NCBI GenBank assembly: GCA_012519955.1
Contig: JAAYPH010000163.1
Coordinates: 1 to 35,048 of the forward strand
Origin: Candidatus Epulonipiscium sp.
Lineage (GTDB): Bacteria > Bacillota > Clostridia > Lachnospirales > Defluviitaleaceae
Direction of reading: 5' to 3'
Length of the DNA stretch: 35,048 nucleotides
In this document: positions 8,352 to 18,312 of the stretch, piece by piece
How positions within the stretch are numbered: the stretch's first letter is position 1
Layout of the letters: the number at the start of each line of letters is the position of its first letter
Made by a program: the position numbers and the translations under genes
Notes under the pieces: model-generated
Seen by the model: only the letters and a program-made list of their open reading frames with translations
Databases searched by the model: none
What the model was told of the DNA's origin: nothing

Positions 8352-9737
8352 ATGTATTCTTCCCACTTTCTGGGCAGAAAAATATCGTTATTAGTGATTT
8401 TGATTTTTGTGGTATCTTTTGTAAATTATATGCCATCTAAAATATTTGCCCAAAATGAGCCAATTATTCAATCGGATTCTGCAATTTTAATGGATGCTAA
8501 AACTGGTGCTGTTTTGTATGAGAAAAATATTCACAAAAGACAATTTCCCGCCAGCATAACAAAAATTATGACTGCATTATTGGCAGTTGAAAATGGGAAT
8601 TTAGAAGATATTATTACTTTTTCCCATAATGCAGTGTACAATATAGAGTTTGGAAGCAGTCATATAGGAATGAGGGAAGGGGAACAAATTACTTTAAGAG
8701 ATGCTTTGCATGGAATGCTTCTTATGTCTGCAAATGAAGTCTCCAATGGAATAGCAGAATATATTGACGGATCTATTGAGCAATTTGCGGAACATATGAC
8801 TATAAGGGCAAAGGAAATAGGTGCTTATAATACAAACTTTGTAAATCCTCACGGTCTCCATGACGAAAACCACTACACCACTGCATACGATATGGCTCTT
8901 ATTGCAAGAGAAGCACTTAAATATGATTCATTTCGCGAGGTCGTTGGAACTACTACATATACAATAGCTCCTACCAATCTTGTAGATGAACCAAGATATT
9001 TAGCCCATCAGCATAGGCTTTTCAATAAAAAGGCCTATCCTAATTCATATTATGAAGGCTGTATAGGAGGAAAAACAGGATTTACAAACGAAGCAAGCCA
9101 TACTTTAGTGACTTATGCAAAAAGAAATGGTATTGAACTGATTGTTGTAGTATTAAAGTCTGAAAAGCAGGCTATGTATGATGATACCAGAACCTTATTG
9201 GATTATGGATTTGATAATTTTGAAGTGGTTACAATATTAAATAAAAAAACTCCGGTTGTGAGTGTACCGGTGGTGTCGATTATAAATGATAAAAAAGAAT
9301 ATCAAGGCAGCATTGAAGTATACGCCCAAGAGGATTTTGCATGTCTGATCCCAAAAGGTATATCAAAGGAGAATATCATTAAAAAAATATCCATTCCGGA
9401 AGAATTAACCACCCCTATTGAGAAAAACCAAGTGGCGGGCACAATGGATTTAATTCTTCAAAATAAAATGATCGGGCAAGTTAATCTGGTAACTGGAGAT
9501 AGTATAGAAATGCTTCAACCTGTTTTTTCAACTAAGGTTGAAGAAAAAATGTTTAAATATGAAACCTCTAATAAATATCTTCGTATGTTTATTATGGTTA
9601 TTTCTACTATATTGATTCTCTTTCTTCTATTTGGTGTTTTAGTTGTGATGATTAATTTATCAAGAAGACAAAAGCGAAGACGTTACTATATGTCAAAGAA
9701 CAGACTTAGATTCACAAAATATATGCAAAAAAGATAA
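8352..9737 (+). CDS. dacF: D-alanyl-D-alanine carboxypeptidase (DacF/PBP5 family)
   Basis: This low-molecular-weight penicillin-binding protein trims the terminal D-Ala from peptidoglycan stem peptides outside the membrane. From the ATG at 8352 (seven bases after GAGGAG) there are a signal/membrane helix (about 10-28), the serine-peptidase S11 domain with all three motifs (SITK with nucleophile Ser68, SAN at 126-128, KTG at 241-243), and a PBP5 C-terminal domain (about 285-380). A strong membrane helix follows (about 405-430), then a very basic tail (RRQKRRRYYMSKNR). B. subtilis homologues usually end in an amphipathic helix, so this membrane anchor plus long cytoplasmic basic tail is less common. 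The in-frame TTG at 8346 is a poorer start. The symbol is by family; dacA/dacF cannot be fully separated. Confidence 0.9.
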   Translation: MYSSHFLGRKISLLVILIFVVSFVNYMPSKIFAQNEPIIQSDSAILMDAKTGAVLYEKNIHKRQFPASITKIMTALLAVENGNLEDIITFSHNAVYNIEFGSSHIGMREGEQITLRDALHGMLLMSANEVSNGIAEYIDGSIEQFAEHMTIRAKEIGAYNTNFVNPHGLHDENHYTTAYDMALIAREALKYDSFREVVGTTTYTIAPTNLVDEPRYLAHQHRLFNKKAYPNSYYEGCIGGKTGFTNEASHTLVTYAKRNGIELIVVVLKSEKQAMYDDTRTLLDYGFDNFEVVTILNKKTPVVSVPVVSIINDKKEYQGSIEVYAQEDFACLIPKGISKENIIKKISIPEELTTPIEKNQVAGTMDLILQNKMIGQVNLVTGDSIEMLQPVFSTKVEEKMFKYETSNKYLRMFIMVISTILILFLLFGVLVVMINLSRRQKRRRYYMSKNRLRFTKYMQKR

Positions 9738-9760
9738 CGCTCGACGATTAGTCGAGCGTT
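9731..9760. terminator. Bidirectional terminator between dacF and rsfS
   Basis: A perfect 10-base stem (aacgctcgac 9736-9745 and gtcgagcgtt 9751-9760) with a 5-base loop. On the minus strand it is followed by ATCTTTTTT, a good tract for ending the obg-to-rsfS unit. On the plus strand the T tract is weak (TTTATAAT). It overlaps the dacF stop and abuts the rsfS stop. Confidence 0.75.
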
Positions 9761-10119
9761 TATAATGTATCTAAAGAAATTGTAGGAGCATCTCTCCATA
9801 ATCTTTCAAGGCAGTAAAAGTCTCTTACTTCTTTATCGAAAACATGGATCACTACCGAGCCAAAATCTAATAATATCCACCCAGATGAATGATACCCTTC
9901 TTTTTGAATCAATTTAAAATTATTCTTTAACAATTCTTCTTCTACTGCTTCTGCCATAGCTTGCACCTGATTAACATTCTTACCGGACGCAATAATAAAA
10001 TAATCTGCAATTACAGATACTTCGTGTATATCTAAGACTTTTATGTCCTCTCCTTTTTTATCTTCCAATGCATGATATGCAATCTTAATAATCTCTCTTG
10101 ATTGTTCCAATTGATTCAA
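9760..10119 (-). CDS. rsfS: Ribosomal silencing factor RsfS (Iojap/YbeB)
   Basis: RsfS binds ribosomal protein L14 on the 50S subunit and blocks subunit joining when nutrients are short. The 119-residue product has the family's length and motifs: DIHEVSVIADYFIIASGKN (about 30-48), GYHSSGWILLDFGSVVIHVF (about 78-97) and a C-terminal YCLERLWRDA. The only start with a well-spaced Shine-Dalgarno (AGGAGG, seven bases) is TTG at 10117-10119. It lies two bases after yqeK, the usual nadD-yqeK-rsfS order, and is probably translated from the same transcript. Confidence 0.95.
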   Translation of the reverse strand: MNQLEQSREIIKIAYHALEDKKGEDIKVLDIHEVSVIADYFIIASGKNVNQVQAMAEAVEEELLKNNFKLIQKEGYHSSGWILLDFGSVVIHVFDKEVRDFYCLERLWRDAPTISLDTL

Positions 10120-10121
10120 TA

Positions 10122-10697
10122 TTAGTCCTCCTTTTTAGAATTAATAAACTCCAGTGCTTCTTTCGTTAATGGATGTATGGTTCTATCGTTTTTTGCAAGA
10201 TATTCAATAGTATTTCTTAAAGCTATTTCCATTGCTTTGTCTAAATCATTTGTAACATATCGTCTTACCTCTTCTAACCCTTTAAACGGTGTGCGATTAG
10301 GTTCTATATAATCTGCCAAATATATGACTTTTTCCAGTACAGACATGTCAGCTCTGCCGGTTGTATGGTACTTGATTGCATTGAGGATCTCTTCATCCTT
10401 TACGCCATACTCTCTTTTCGCTATTTCTGCTCCTAAAAAACTATGACTTAATTCAATATCCTCCAATAGGACTTCATCCATCGGTATATGAAATTCTTTA
10501 CATAGACGAAGTTTTAGAGTATTCGGGATATCTTTTGCACAATCGTGAAGAAGCGCCGAAACTTTCACTTTTTCTTCATCTATATTATATATATGCCCTA
10601 ACTGGATTGCTGTTTCAAGTACTCCCAAAGTATGATTAAATCTTCCAGGAGAAAGAGCAGATTGAAGTTTTTCTTGCATCTCGCTAAATTTTAACAT
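10122..10697 (-). CDS. yqeK: YqeK-type HD-domain hydrolase (symmetrical Ap4A hydrolase)
   Basis: YqeK proteins of Firmicutes split diadenosine tetraphosphate (Ap4A) into two ADP. The 191-residue product has the metal-binding HD pattern: RFNH with His22, HDCAKD with His51-Asp52, SHSFLGAEIA, and KYHTTGRADMSVLEKVIYLADYIEPNR (about 120-148), which is diagnostic of YqeK. The start has a GAGGG Shine-Dalgarno. It lies between nadD (12 bases upstream) and rsfS (two bases downstream), the conserved context. Confidence 0.94.
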   Translation of the reverse strand: MLKFSEMQEKLQSALSPGRFNHTLGVLETAIQLGHIYNIDEEKVKVSALLHDCAKDIPNTLKLRLCKEFHIPMDEVLLEDIELSHSFLGAEIAKREYGVKDEEILNAIKYHTTGRADMSVLEKVIYLADYIEPNRTPFKGLEEVRRYVTNDLDKAMEIALRNTIEYLAKNDRTIHPLTKEALEFINSKKED

Positions 10698-10709
10698 TTT
10701 TCATCCCTC

Positions 10710-11339
10710 TTATGAATACAATTTGAACTTATAGATATAGTTTTCAACAGATTCGGGCAATAAGTATTTTATTGGCATTCCTTTTTTTACCCTCTCTCGA
10801 ATATTAGTAGAAGAAATTGAAAGAGCAGGAACTTCCAAAAAATGAATCTTTGACTGATAATAATTTCTAATAATCTCTATTCTTTCAATGAGCTCCTCTT
10901 TATGATATTCTGGTCTCGTTACTGCAACAAAGGTACACAGTTTAAGCAGCTCTTCTGCATCTTTCCAAGTAAAAATATGGCTCAGTGCATCTGCTCCGGT
11001 AATAAAATAAAGTTCTATAGTCGTTCCATAGATTTTAATGAGATCTTTAATCGTATCGATCGTATAGGTAATGCCTTTACGGTCTATTTCCAGCCTCGAA
11101 ACGTTAAAATGAGGATTAGTGGCAGTAGCCAGCACACTCATTAAATATCTGTGTTCGCTATGAGATATATTTTCTTCAGATTTGTGAGGTGGATGACCTG
11201 TAGGCATAAACAATACCTGATCTATATTGAATTCATATCTTACAGCTTCAGCAGTAACTAAATGTCCATAATGAATCGGATCGAAAGTTCCTCCCATAAT
11301 TGCTAGAGATTTAGGAACTTGATCAATTACATTCCTCAT
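10710..11339 (-). CDS. nadD: Nicotinate-nucleotide adenylyltransferase
   Basis: NadD transfers AMP to nicotinate mononucleotide in NAD synthesis. The 209-residue product has the nucleotidyltransferase motif [12 protein letters not shown] (16-27), the phosphate-binding [10 protein letters not shown], and the C-terminal [13 protein letters not shown] motif (near 175-187). Compared with many NadD proteins it has about eight extra residues before IMGGTFDP, and the Shine-Dalgarno (AAAGGA) is about 12 bases from the ATG, so the start may be slightly different. It lies 38 bases after yhbY and before yqeK in the obg cluster. Confidence 0.95.
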   Translation of the reverse strand: MRNVIDQVPKSLAIMGGTFDPIHYGHLVTAEAVRYEFNIDQVLFMPTGHPPHKSEENISHSEHRYLMSVLATATNPHFNVSRLEIDRKGITYTIDTIKDLIKIYGTTIELYFITGADALSHIFTWKDAEELLKLCTFVAVTRPEYHKEELIERIEIIRNYYQSKIHFLEVPALSISSTNIRERVKKGMPIKYLLPESVENYIYKFKLYS

Positions 11340-11377
11340 AATCGTGCTTGTCCTTTCGTAGATTAAATCTTAAGACA

Positions 11378-11671
11378 TTATTTCGGCAATTCAATCGACG
11401 GTTTTTCTTTAGACGGTCTATATAAAACAATTTTCTTTCCAATGACCTGAACGGGTTCTGAATGGGTTCTCTCATGAAGTATATCACAAACTTCCCTAGG
11501 AGACATCATGCAATTATTTAAAACATTAATTTTTATAAGTTCCCTTTTTTCTAAAGCATCATCAATCGCCTGTGTTAAATCGGGTGTTACGCCCCCTTTT
11601 CCAACTTGAAAAATAGGATCTATGCTATTGGCTAAACTTCTAAGATAAGCCCGTTGTTTACTTGTAAGCAT
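11378..11671 (-). CDS. yhbY: YhbY/CRS1 RNA-binding protein (ribosome assembly)
   Basis: This small CRM-domain protein associates with pre-50S ribosomal particles. The 97-residue product begins MLTSKQRAYLRSLANSIDPI and contains the family's VGKGGVTPDLTQAIDDALEK segment (GxxG RNA-binding loop), then REVCDILHERT and KIVLYRPS near the end. The start at 11671 is set by AAGGAGG seven to eight bases upstream; a longer frame (12 more residues) has no such site. It sits between obg and nadD, its usual place in Clostridia. Confidence 0.93.
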   Translation of the reverse strand: MLTSKQRAYLRSLANSIDPIFQVGKGGVTPDLTQAIDDALEKRELIKINVLNNCMMSPREVCDILHERTHSEPVQVIGKKIVLYRPSKEKPSIELPK

Positions 11672-11732
11672 ACTATTTACCTCCTTCGAAACAATAAAGC
11701 CGGACATATGTATACGGCTTTATTATATAATA

Positions 11733-13028
<1,296 letters not shown>

Positions 13029-13117
13029 TTATTAAAAATCCTTGTTATTGGTATATTTATTATTCGTAATAAAACTACGGATTATAACGATTTTACATAT
13101 TTATATTATGTGATATT

Positions 13118-13153
13118 AAAAAAGGTTTCAAATGAATTCATTTGAAACCTTTT
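13118..13153 (-). terminator. Terminator of the rplU-prp-rpmA operon
   Basis: A perfect 34-base palindrome (13120-13153, centre at 13136/13137) directly after the rpmA stop. On the minus strand it ends in six T's. It separates the ribosomal operon from obg. Confidence 0.85.
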
Positions 13154-13159
13154 AGACTA

Positions 13160-13450
13160 TTATTGTGCTATGTCAACTGGATATACGGAAACTTGTTTTT
13201 TGTCTCTGCCTTTTCTTTCAAACTTTACACGTCCGTCGATTAAAGCGAATAAAGTATCGTCTCCGCCTCTTCCAACATTATTACCCGGATGAATTTTTGT
13301 TCCTCTTTGTTTATATAAAATATTTCCCGCTTTAACAAATTGTCCATCTGCGCGCTTTGCACCTAGTCTTTTGGATTCAGAATCACGACCGTTCTTAGAT
13401 GAACCTACTCCTTTTTTATGTGCAAAAAATTGAAGATTCATTTTCAACAT
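13160..13450 (-). CDS. rpmA: 50S ribosomal protein L27 with cleavable N-terminal extension
   Basis: L27 reaches the peptidyl-transferase centre of the 50S subunit. The 96-residue product begins [20 protein letters not shown]. The first nine residues are the extension found in Firmicutes, removed by the protease Prp between Phe9 and Ala10 so that the functional N-terminus is AHKKG. The body is canonical ([27 protein letters not shown]). It lies three bases after prp in the order rplU-prp-rpmA, and a strong terminator follows its stop. Confidence 0.98.
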   Translation of the reverse strand: MLKMNLQFFAHKKGVGSSKNGRDSESKRLGAKRADGQFVKAGNILYKQRGTKIHPGNNVGRGGDDTLFALIDGRVKFERKGRDKKQVSVYPVDIAQ

Positions 13451-13453
13451 GCC

Positions 13454-13792
13454 TTACACCTCCCTGTACGAAATGTGTATATACTTTTTATAATCTTTTT
13501 GAATATTTGTTATTCCCAATTCTAATGCCTGTAATAACAGCAGAGTTTCTTTAGTAACATTCGTTCTGGTAGATTCAGGCAAGATACACTTTAAAAATCC
13601 ACCTTCATCTTCATATTTAACCTCTATCGTGTCACAGGTTAATTTTTTAATTGAATTGACTGTGTTAATAGCTAAAGCACTAACTCCAGCACATACGATA
13701 TCCGAACCATATTCCGAATATCCCGAATGACCGCTCATTTGAAACCCGCATAATGTCTTGGAAGAATTATAATAAAATTCAACCTTAATCAT
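13454..13792 (-). CDS. prp: Ribosomal-processing cysteine protease Prp (YsxB)
   Basis: Prp cuts the N-terminal extension off L27. The 112-residue product keeps the catalytic pair at the same positions as the Staphylococcus aureus enzyme: His22 in SGHSGYSEYG and Cys34 in SDIVCAGVSAL. It ends with the family's LLLLQALELGITNIQKDY. It sits between rplU (two bases) and rpmA (three bases), so protease and substrate are made from one message. No unusual features. Confidence 0.95.
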   Translation of the reverse strand: MIKVEFYYNSSKTLCGFQMSGHSGYSEYGSDIVCAGVSALAINTVNSIKKLTCDTIEVKYEDEGGFLKCILPESTRTNVTKETLLLLQALELGITNIQKDYKKYIHISYREV

Positions 13793-13794
13793 AA

Positions 13795-14106
13795 TTAACC
13801 ATTGATTGCTTCAATTTTTACTTTTGTATATGGTTGTCTATGACCATGTTTCTTGTGGTAACCTTTTTTAGGTTTATATTTATAAACAATGATTTTTTTG
13901 CCTTTTCCTTCTTCTACTACAGAAGCAGAAACGCTAGCATTGTTTACAAAAGGAGCTCCTACAGAAAGGGAATCTTCTTTAGATACAGCAAGCACTTTAT
14001 CAAAAGTGATTTTTTCACCTGCTGCAGCACCTAATTTTTCAACGTAGATTACATCGCCTTCTTGAACTCTGTATTGTTTACCACCTGTTTCGATAATTGC
14101 GTACAT
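13795..14106 (-). CDS. rplU: 50S ribosomal protein L21
   Basis: This 103-residue L21 begins [20 protein letters not shown] and ends with the family's [20 protein letters not shown]21 binds 23S rRNA in the large subunit. The ATG follows TAAGGAGGTG by five bases. It is the first gene of the rplU-prp-rpmA operon, behind a leader RNA and a strong promoter. Confidence 0.98.
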   Translation of the reverse strand: MYAIIETGGKQYRVQEGDVIYVEKLGAAAGEKITFDKVLAVSKEDSLSVGAPFVNNASVSASVVEEGKGKKIIVYKYKPKKGYHKKHGHRQPYTKVKIEAING

Positions 14107-14187
14107 GAGTACACCTCCTTAGACCGATACTCGCCGGATACGGTACTTCTGTGGATGAAGTTTAAACCTCTCCGAGCGGCTACATAC
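14107..14187 (-). ncRNA. L21 leader RNA (ribosomal protein autoregulatory leader)
   Basis: The roughly 80-base 5' leader of rplU carries a block from about 14175 down to 14120 containing CCGCTCGGAGAGGTTTAAAC, CCACAGAAGTACCG and CCGGCGAGTATCGG. It closely resembles the conserved L21 leader of Firmicutes, in which L21 is thought to bind its own mRNA. CCG/CGG blocks can pair with each other. The call is from recalled consensus and position; a covariance search was not run. Confidence 0.75.
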
Positions 14188-14193
14188 TGAATG

Positions 14194-14222
14194 ATGATAA
14201 CATATGACTTTTTTTTTGTCAA
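14194..14222 (-). promoter_or_regulatory. Sigma-A-type promoter of rplU
   Basis: On the minus strand TTGACA (14217-14222), a 17-base spacer rich in A's, then TATCAT (14194-14199). The match is near-consensus. Transcription should start near 14187. Confidence 0.85.
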
Positions 14223-14237
14223 GGTTTAAGACAAAAC

Positions 14238-15674
14238 TTATTTCTCTTTTATGATCTTATACTCTTCATTCGAAAGAGAATTATTTTCTATAAAAATGAT
14301 AGATTTATGGTACTTCTCTTCAAGGGCCTTTTTATAGGATGCTCCCTTAGAATTAAACCACTCAATGATTTCTTTATTGGCTTCGATTATTATTTTAGTA
14401 TAAATGGTATGGGTAAATATATAGTCAATTTCTTTTTCGATTTTATCTCCAATATATTTGATTGATGGCATTATTCCTCGCCCTTCACAAGCCGGACATC
14501 TATTGAATAAGAGCGATGTAAGGGAAGGTCCAGTCTTCTTTCTTGTCATCTCTACTAAACCCAATTTAGTAATTCCTAAAACTGTCGTTTGAACTCGGTC
14601 TTTTTTTAATTCTTGAGCAAGGACATTTAAAACCGTATTTCTATCTTCTTCATTCTTCATATCAATAAAATCAATAATGATGATTCCTCCGATATTTCTA
14701 ATACGAATCTGTCTTGCGATTTCTTCTGCCGCTTCAATATTGGTTTTGAGAATTGTTTTCTCCATATTTTTATTACCCACGAATTTTGCAGTATTGACAT
14801 CTATAACCGTTAATGCTTCAGTATGGTCAATAATAATCATTCCTCCGCTTTTTAACCAGATATGTCGTTGAAGGGCTTTTTCTATTTGAGATTCTATCAA
14901 AAAATGCTGAAATAAATGCTCTTCTTCCAGATATTGTATCTTTTCTATTAAATGGGGAGATACTGCTTCAATAAAGTTTCTGACTTCGTTATATAAATTT
15001 TTGTCATTCACAATATAATGTCTTATTTTCGAAGATAATAAATCTCTGGCGATTTTAAGTGCAGTTGAAACCTCTTTATATAACAGCACCGGAGCAGAGA
15101 TATATTGCTCCTTTTTTTCTATGGATTCCCACATCATGGTTAAAAATTGAATTTCCTTTATGATCTCTTCTTCTTCTTTTCCTCCGCACTCGGTTCGAAC
15201 AATAATCCCGCAATTCTTAGGTTTGTATTTCTCAAAAATACTTTTCAGTCGGTTTCTTTCTTCTTCATTTTCAATCTTTTTAGAGATTCCGATCGAGTTT
15301 TCCCTAGGAATCAGCACAATATTCTTTCCTGGAATACTAATATGAGAAGTTAATTTAGGTCCTTTGGTACCTATAGCTTCTTTTTCTATTTGAACGGTAA
15401 TATGATCTCCTTCTTTTAATTTTTTTATATTCCCGTCATTGGATAGAGTTTCTTCCAATTCCTTAAGATAAATAAATCCATTCTTATTAAGACCTAGATC
15501 AACAAAAGCTGCTTGAATTCCTGGAAGTATTTTTTTTACAACTCCTCTATAAATATTGCCGACTGTTTTCTCTTTGTTGTCCATGTCAATATAAAGTTCT
15601 ACTAATTTTTGATCTTCAATTACCCCTATACGGGTTTGATTAACACCTACATCTACAATAATATCTGTGGGCAT
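14238..15674 (-). CDS. rng: Ribonuclease G/E family endoribonuclease
   Basis: Rne/Rng enzymes cut single-stranded RNA in rRNA maturation and mRNA decay. The 478-residue product has only the catalytic half: an S1 RNA-binding domain (about 35-115, GNIYRGVVKKILPGIQAAFVD), then the nuclease core with the metal-binding aspartates in ALTVIDVNTAKFVG and IIIIDFIDM. The Zn-link CPACEGRG follows near 395-402. It lacks the long C-terminal scaffold of E. coli RNase E, so RNase G-like is the better name. Start ATG at 15674 has GGAGTGA inside the end of the preceding gene (five bases apart). The order radical SAM, DUF2344, rng, rplU is frequent in Clostridia. Confidence 0.92.
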   Translation of the reverse strand: MPTDIIVDVGVNQTRIGVIEDQKLVELYIDMDNKEKTVGNIYRGVVKKILPGIQAAFVDLGLNKNGFIYLKELEETLSNDGNIKKLKEGDHITVQIEKEAIGTKGPKLTSHISIPGKNIVLIPRENSIGISKKIENEEERNRLKSIFEKYKPKNCGIIVRTECGGKEEEEIIKEIQFLTMMWESIEKKEQYISAPVLLYKEVSTALKIARDLLSSKIRHYIVNDKNLYNEVRNFIEAVSPHLIEKIQYLEEEHLFQHFLIESQIEKALQRHIWLKSGGMIIIDHTEALTVIDVNTAKFVGNKNMEKTILKTNIEAAEEIARQIRIRNIGGIIIIDFIDMKNEEDRNTVLNVLAQELKKDRVQTTVLGITKLGLVEMTRKKTGPSLTSLLFNRCPACEGRGIMPSIKYIGDKIEKEIDYIFTHTIYTKIIIEANKEIIEWFNSKGASYKKALEEKYHKSIIFIENNSLSNEEYKIIKEK

Positions 15675-15679
15675 ACTAT

Positions 15680-16381
15680 TTATTCACTCCATTGATCCAA
15701 ATCTGACAAAGGTAAAAATTTATTATTTGTTTTTGAAAAAATATCGATTCTATGAATGTGTATCATATAATCTTTATATTCCCAATTATTATTTTTAAAA
15801 ATCTGTTGGATTACTGTTTCGGGCTTTAGATTAGTCTTGCTTCCTGTAGCTAATAATAGATAAATGTTCCACTGTTCATCATTTTCATCCAGTGAATGTT
15901 TATAAATCATTTCCTTAATATCAATTTCCTTTATTCCTTTTTTTCCTTGTTTTTCAGCTAATATTTCATTTTGATTGAAAAAGCTGTTCACTGCATCCAT
16001 AAAATTGGATGGCACAGTATCTTTGTCAATGGAAATCCTGTACTCTGCAGCATCTACAGCAGCCATACCTACAGGCATATCATTGGGTATAGCATAAACA
16101 TTTTGAATTGTAATGCCCTCAGGAAGAAAACCATTAAGGCTGTTCTTAATTTCTATTGGATCACCCTCACTGGCTAAAGTCATATCTAAGTATTCTCCTT
16201 CACTGGTTGCTCCCAGAGGAAGGGGAAGTGCAAAATATAAATGTTGATGGGGATTAAAGCCCTTTGAATATTCAATCGGCAAATCAGCCCTTCGAATACA
16301 TCTTTGAAATAATCTTTGTAAATCTAAATGACCGATGAACTTCATATGTCCCAATTTAGTAAATTTAATTCTAGCCTTCAT
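15680..16381 (-). CDS. TIGR03936-family radical-SAM-associated protein (DUF2344)
   Basis: This is a protein of about 233 residues that goes with the B12-binding-type radical SAM protein encoded directly upstream; in some species the two are fused. It begins MKARIKFTKLGHMKFIGHLD, then LFQRCIRRADLPIEYSKGFNPHQ and FALPLPLGATSEGEYLDM, all hallmarks of DUF2344. The start at 16381 is set by GGAGGG seven bases upstream; it overlaps the radical SAM gene by 11 bases, implying coupled translation. The molecular function is not known to me. A role in RNA modification is suggested only by the neighbouring RNase and ribosomal genes. Confidence 0.9.
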   Translation of the reverse strand: MKARIKFTKLGHMKFIGHLDLQRLFQRCIRRADLPIEYSKGFNPHQHLYFALPLPLGATSEGEYLDMTLASEGDPIEIKNSLNGFLPEGITIQNVYAIPNDMPVGMAAVDAAEYRISIDKDTVPSNFMDAVNSFFNQNEILAEKQGKKGIKEIDIKEMIYKHSLDENDEQWNIYLLLATGSKTNLKPETVIQQIFKNNNWEYKDYMIHIHRIDIFSKTNNKFLPLSDLDQWSE

Positions 16382-18218
16382 AGCAAATCCCTCCATTAAA
16401 ACGCTTCGCTCCACAATTCTCACAATGCTGTCTGCAGTTAGGAGTTATTTCTTCTTTCAAAGCTCTTTCATGTTCTTTTTTAAGAAATGCTTTTGTTACG
16501 CCAACAGATATATGATCCCATGGAAGAATCTCGTCGTATGCTCTTCTTCTATTGGCATAGAATGCAGGATCAATTCCTGTTTCTTTAAATGCTTGTTCCC
16601 ATTTGCTAAAATCAAAATGTTCGCTCCAACCGTCAAACTTACATCCCTTTTTCCAGGCGGAGTATAGAATATCCCCAACTCTTCTATCGCCTCTTGCGAT
16701 CATTCCTTCCAAAGCACTGACGATGGCCTCATGGTAATTGTATTGTATCTGCCTTCTTTTAATTTTTCCCTTCAGAAAATATTGCTTGTCCATAAATTCT
16801 TGGTACGTATTCTGAGGTTCCCATTGAAAAGGCGTAAAGGGTTTTGGTACAAAGCAGGATGAACTTACTACAACCTTTACGGTTTTCGCTCTGTTTTCTT
16901 TTGGAATCTCATAAAAGGTATCTACAATTTTACTTGCTAAATCGGCTATTCCTTCAATATCCTCTTCTGTTTCAGTGGGAAGACCAATCATAAAATAAAG
17001 TTTAACTCGGTCCCATCCCCCTTCAAAAGCTCTTCTTGAGCCGTCAATAATGTCTTCTTCATTGATTCCTTTATTGATTACATTTCTAAGTCTCTGAGTT
17101 CCTGCTTCTGGAGCAAAGGTTAAACTGCTTTTTCTAATTTCTTGTACTTTACCCATTAAGTCTAAAGAAAATTCATCTATTCTTAAAGAAGGCAATGAAA
17201 TATTGATTTTGGACTCTCTGCAAACTTCCAGGAGTTCCTCTGAAAATTTTTCAAGCTGACTATAATCGCTGGTGCTTAGAGATGCAAGAGAAATCTCTTC
17301 GTACCCTGTATTTTTTAATAAAAGTGATGCTTGTTTCATCAGCACATCCTTGGATTTTTCTCGCACCGGACGATAAACAATGCCTGCATGACAAAATCTA
17401 CAGCCACGAATACATCCTCTAAAAACTTCTAAGACCACGCGGTCATGGACAGTCTGAATCCAAGGCATGATGGCATGGGTAGGATAAAAAGTTTTATCTA
17501 AATCTTTAACAATCTGCTTGTGAATCTTAGATTTAGCCTTTGGATGATTGGGTAGAAAGCTTTTTATCGTTCCATCCTGGTTATAATGAACATCATAAAA
17601 ACAAGGGACATATATTCCCTCCACATCCAAAAGCTTTTCTAAAAAGGCTCTTTTAGATCCGCCTTCTTTTTTATGCTCTTTATAGATATCCAGAACTTCC
17701 CCTAAGGTCGCTTCACCTTCACCTATATAGAAAAAATCAACAAAATGTGCTAGAGGTTCTGGATTATATGCACAGGGTCCTCCGGCACAGATAATTGGGT
17801 CTTCCTCACCTCTATCCTTACTCCATATAGGTATTCCTGCCAAATCAATGAGATTGATTACATTCGTGTAGCACATTTCATATTGAAGCGTAAAGCCTAG
17901 AAAGTCAAAATTCTTGACGTCATCTTGGGATTCTAGTGCAAATAAGGGAATGTTATTCTCCCTCATTTTTTGCTCCATATCCATCCATGGGGCAAATACC
18001 CTTTCGCAATAAGTATCTTTTCTCTCGTTTAAATAATAATATAGTATCTGCATTCCTAGATGAGACATTCCAACTTCATATACATCCGGAAAGCAAAAAG
18101 CAAATCGGATATCTATTTTACTTATATCTTTTTTTATTGAATTTACTTCATTTCCAATATATCGCGCAGGTTTTTCTACTTGCAGCAACAAATCATCTTT
18201 AACTCTTAAAGTTGTCAT
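16371..18218 (-). CDS. TIGR03960-family B12-binding-type radical SAM protein
   Basis: The 615-residue product has an N-terminal B12-binding-like region (about 30-190, with CFPDVYEVGMSHLG and AGGPCAYNPEPLA). A radical SAM core follows, with the cluster motif CIRGCRFC (Cys269, Cys273, Cys276), then SLPSLRIDEFSLDL and LTFAPEAGTQRLRNVINKGI. Near the C-terminus, CRQHCENCG could bind a metal. Length and motifs fit TIGR03960. The substrate is unknown. It is the first gene of the unit with DUF2344 and rng; GGAGG precedes the ATG. Confidence 0.93.
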   Translation of the reverse strand: MTTLRVKDDLLLQVEKPARYIGNEVNSIKKDISKIDIRFAFCFPDVYEVGMSHLGMQILYYYLNERKDTYCERVFAPWMDMEQKMRENNIPLFALESQDDVKNFDFLGFTLQYEMCYTNVINLIDLAGIPIWSKDRGEEDPIICAGGPCAYNPEPLAHFVDFFYIGEGEATLGEVLDIYKEHKKEGGSKRAFLEKLLDVEGIYVPCFYDVHYNQDGTIKSFLPNHPKAKSKIHKQIVKDLDKTFYPTHAIMPWIQTVHDRVVLEVFRGCIRGCRFCHAGIVYRPVREKSKDVLMKQASLLLKNTGYEEISLASLSTSDYSQLEKFSEELLEVCRESKINISLPSLRIDEFSLDLMGKVQEIRKSSLTFAPEAGTQRLRNVINKGINEEDIIDGSRRAFEGGWDRVKLYFMIGLPTETEEDIEGIADLASKIVDTFYEIPKENRAKTVKVVVSSSCFVPKPFTPFQWEPQNTYQEFMDKQYFLKGKIKRRQIQYNYHEAIVSALEGMIARGDRRVGDILYSAWKKGCKFDGWSEHFDFSKWEQAFKETGIDPAFYANRRRAYDEILPWDHISVGVTKAFLKKEHERALKEEITPNCRQHCENCGAKRFNGGICYEG

Positions 18219-18266
18219 TCATTTTCCTCCATATATTTTTTTCAAATTTATAATACCTTAATAAAC

Positions 18267-18312
18267 AAAAATAATCAAATTATAAATGATTACCACTTAT
18301 AACTTGATTATT
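18267..18312 (-). terminator. Terminator after the M23 peptidase gene
   Basis: A 16-base inverted repeat with one mismatch (18270-18285 and 18297-18312, 11-base loop) overlaps the stop codon of the M23 frame. On the minus strand it runs into TTTTTG. That a proper terminator follows the M23 frame argues this frame is the true end of the gene. Confidence 0.7.
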
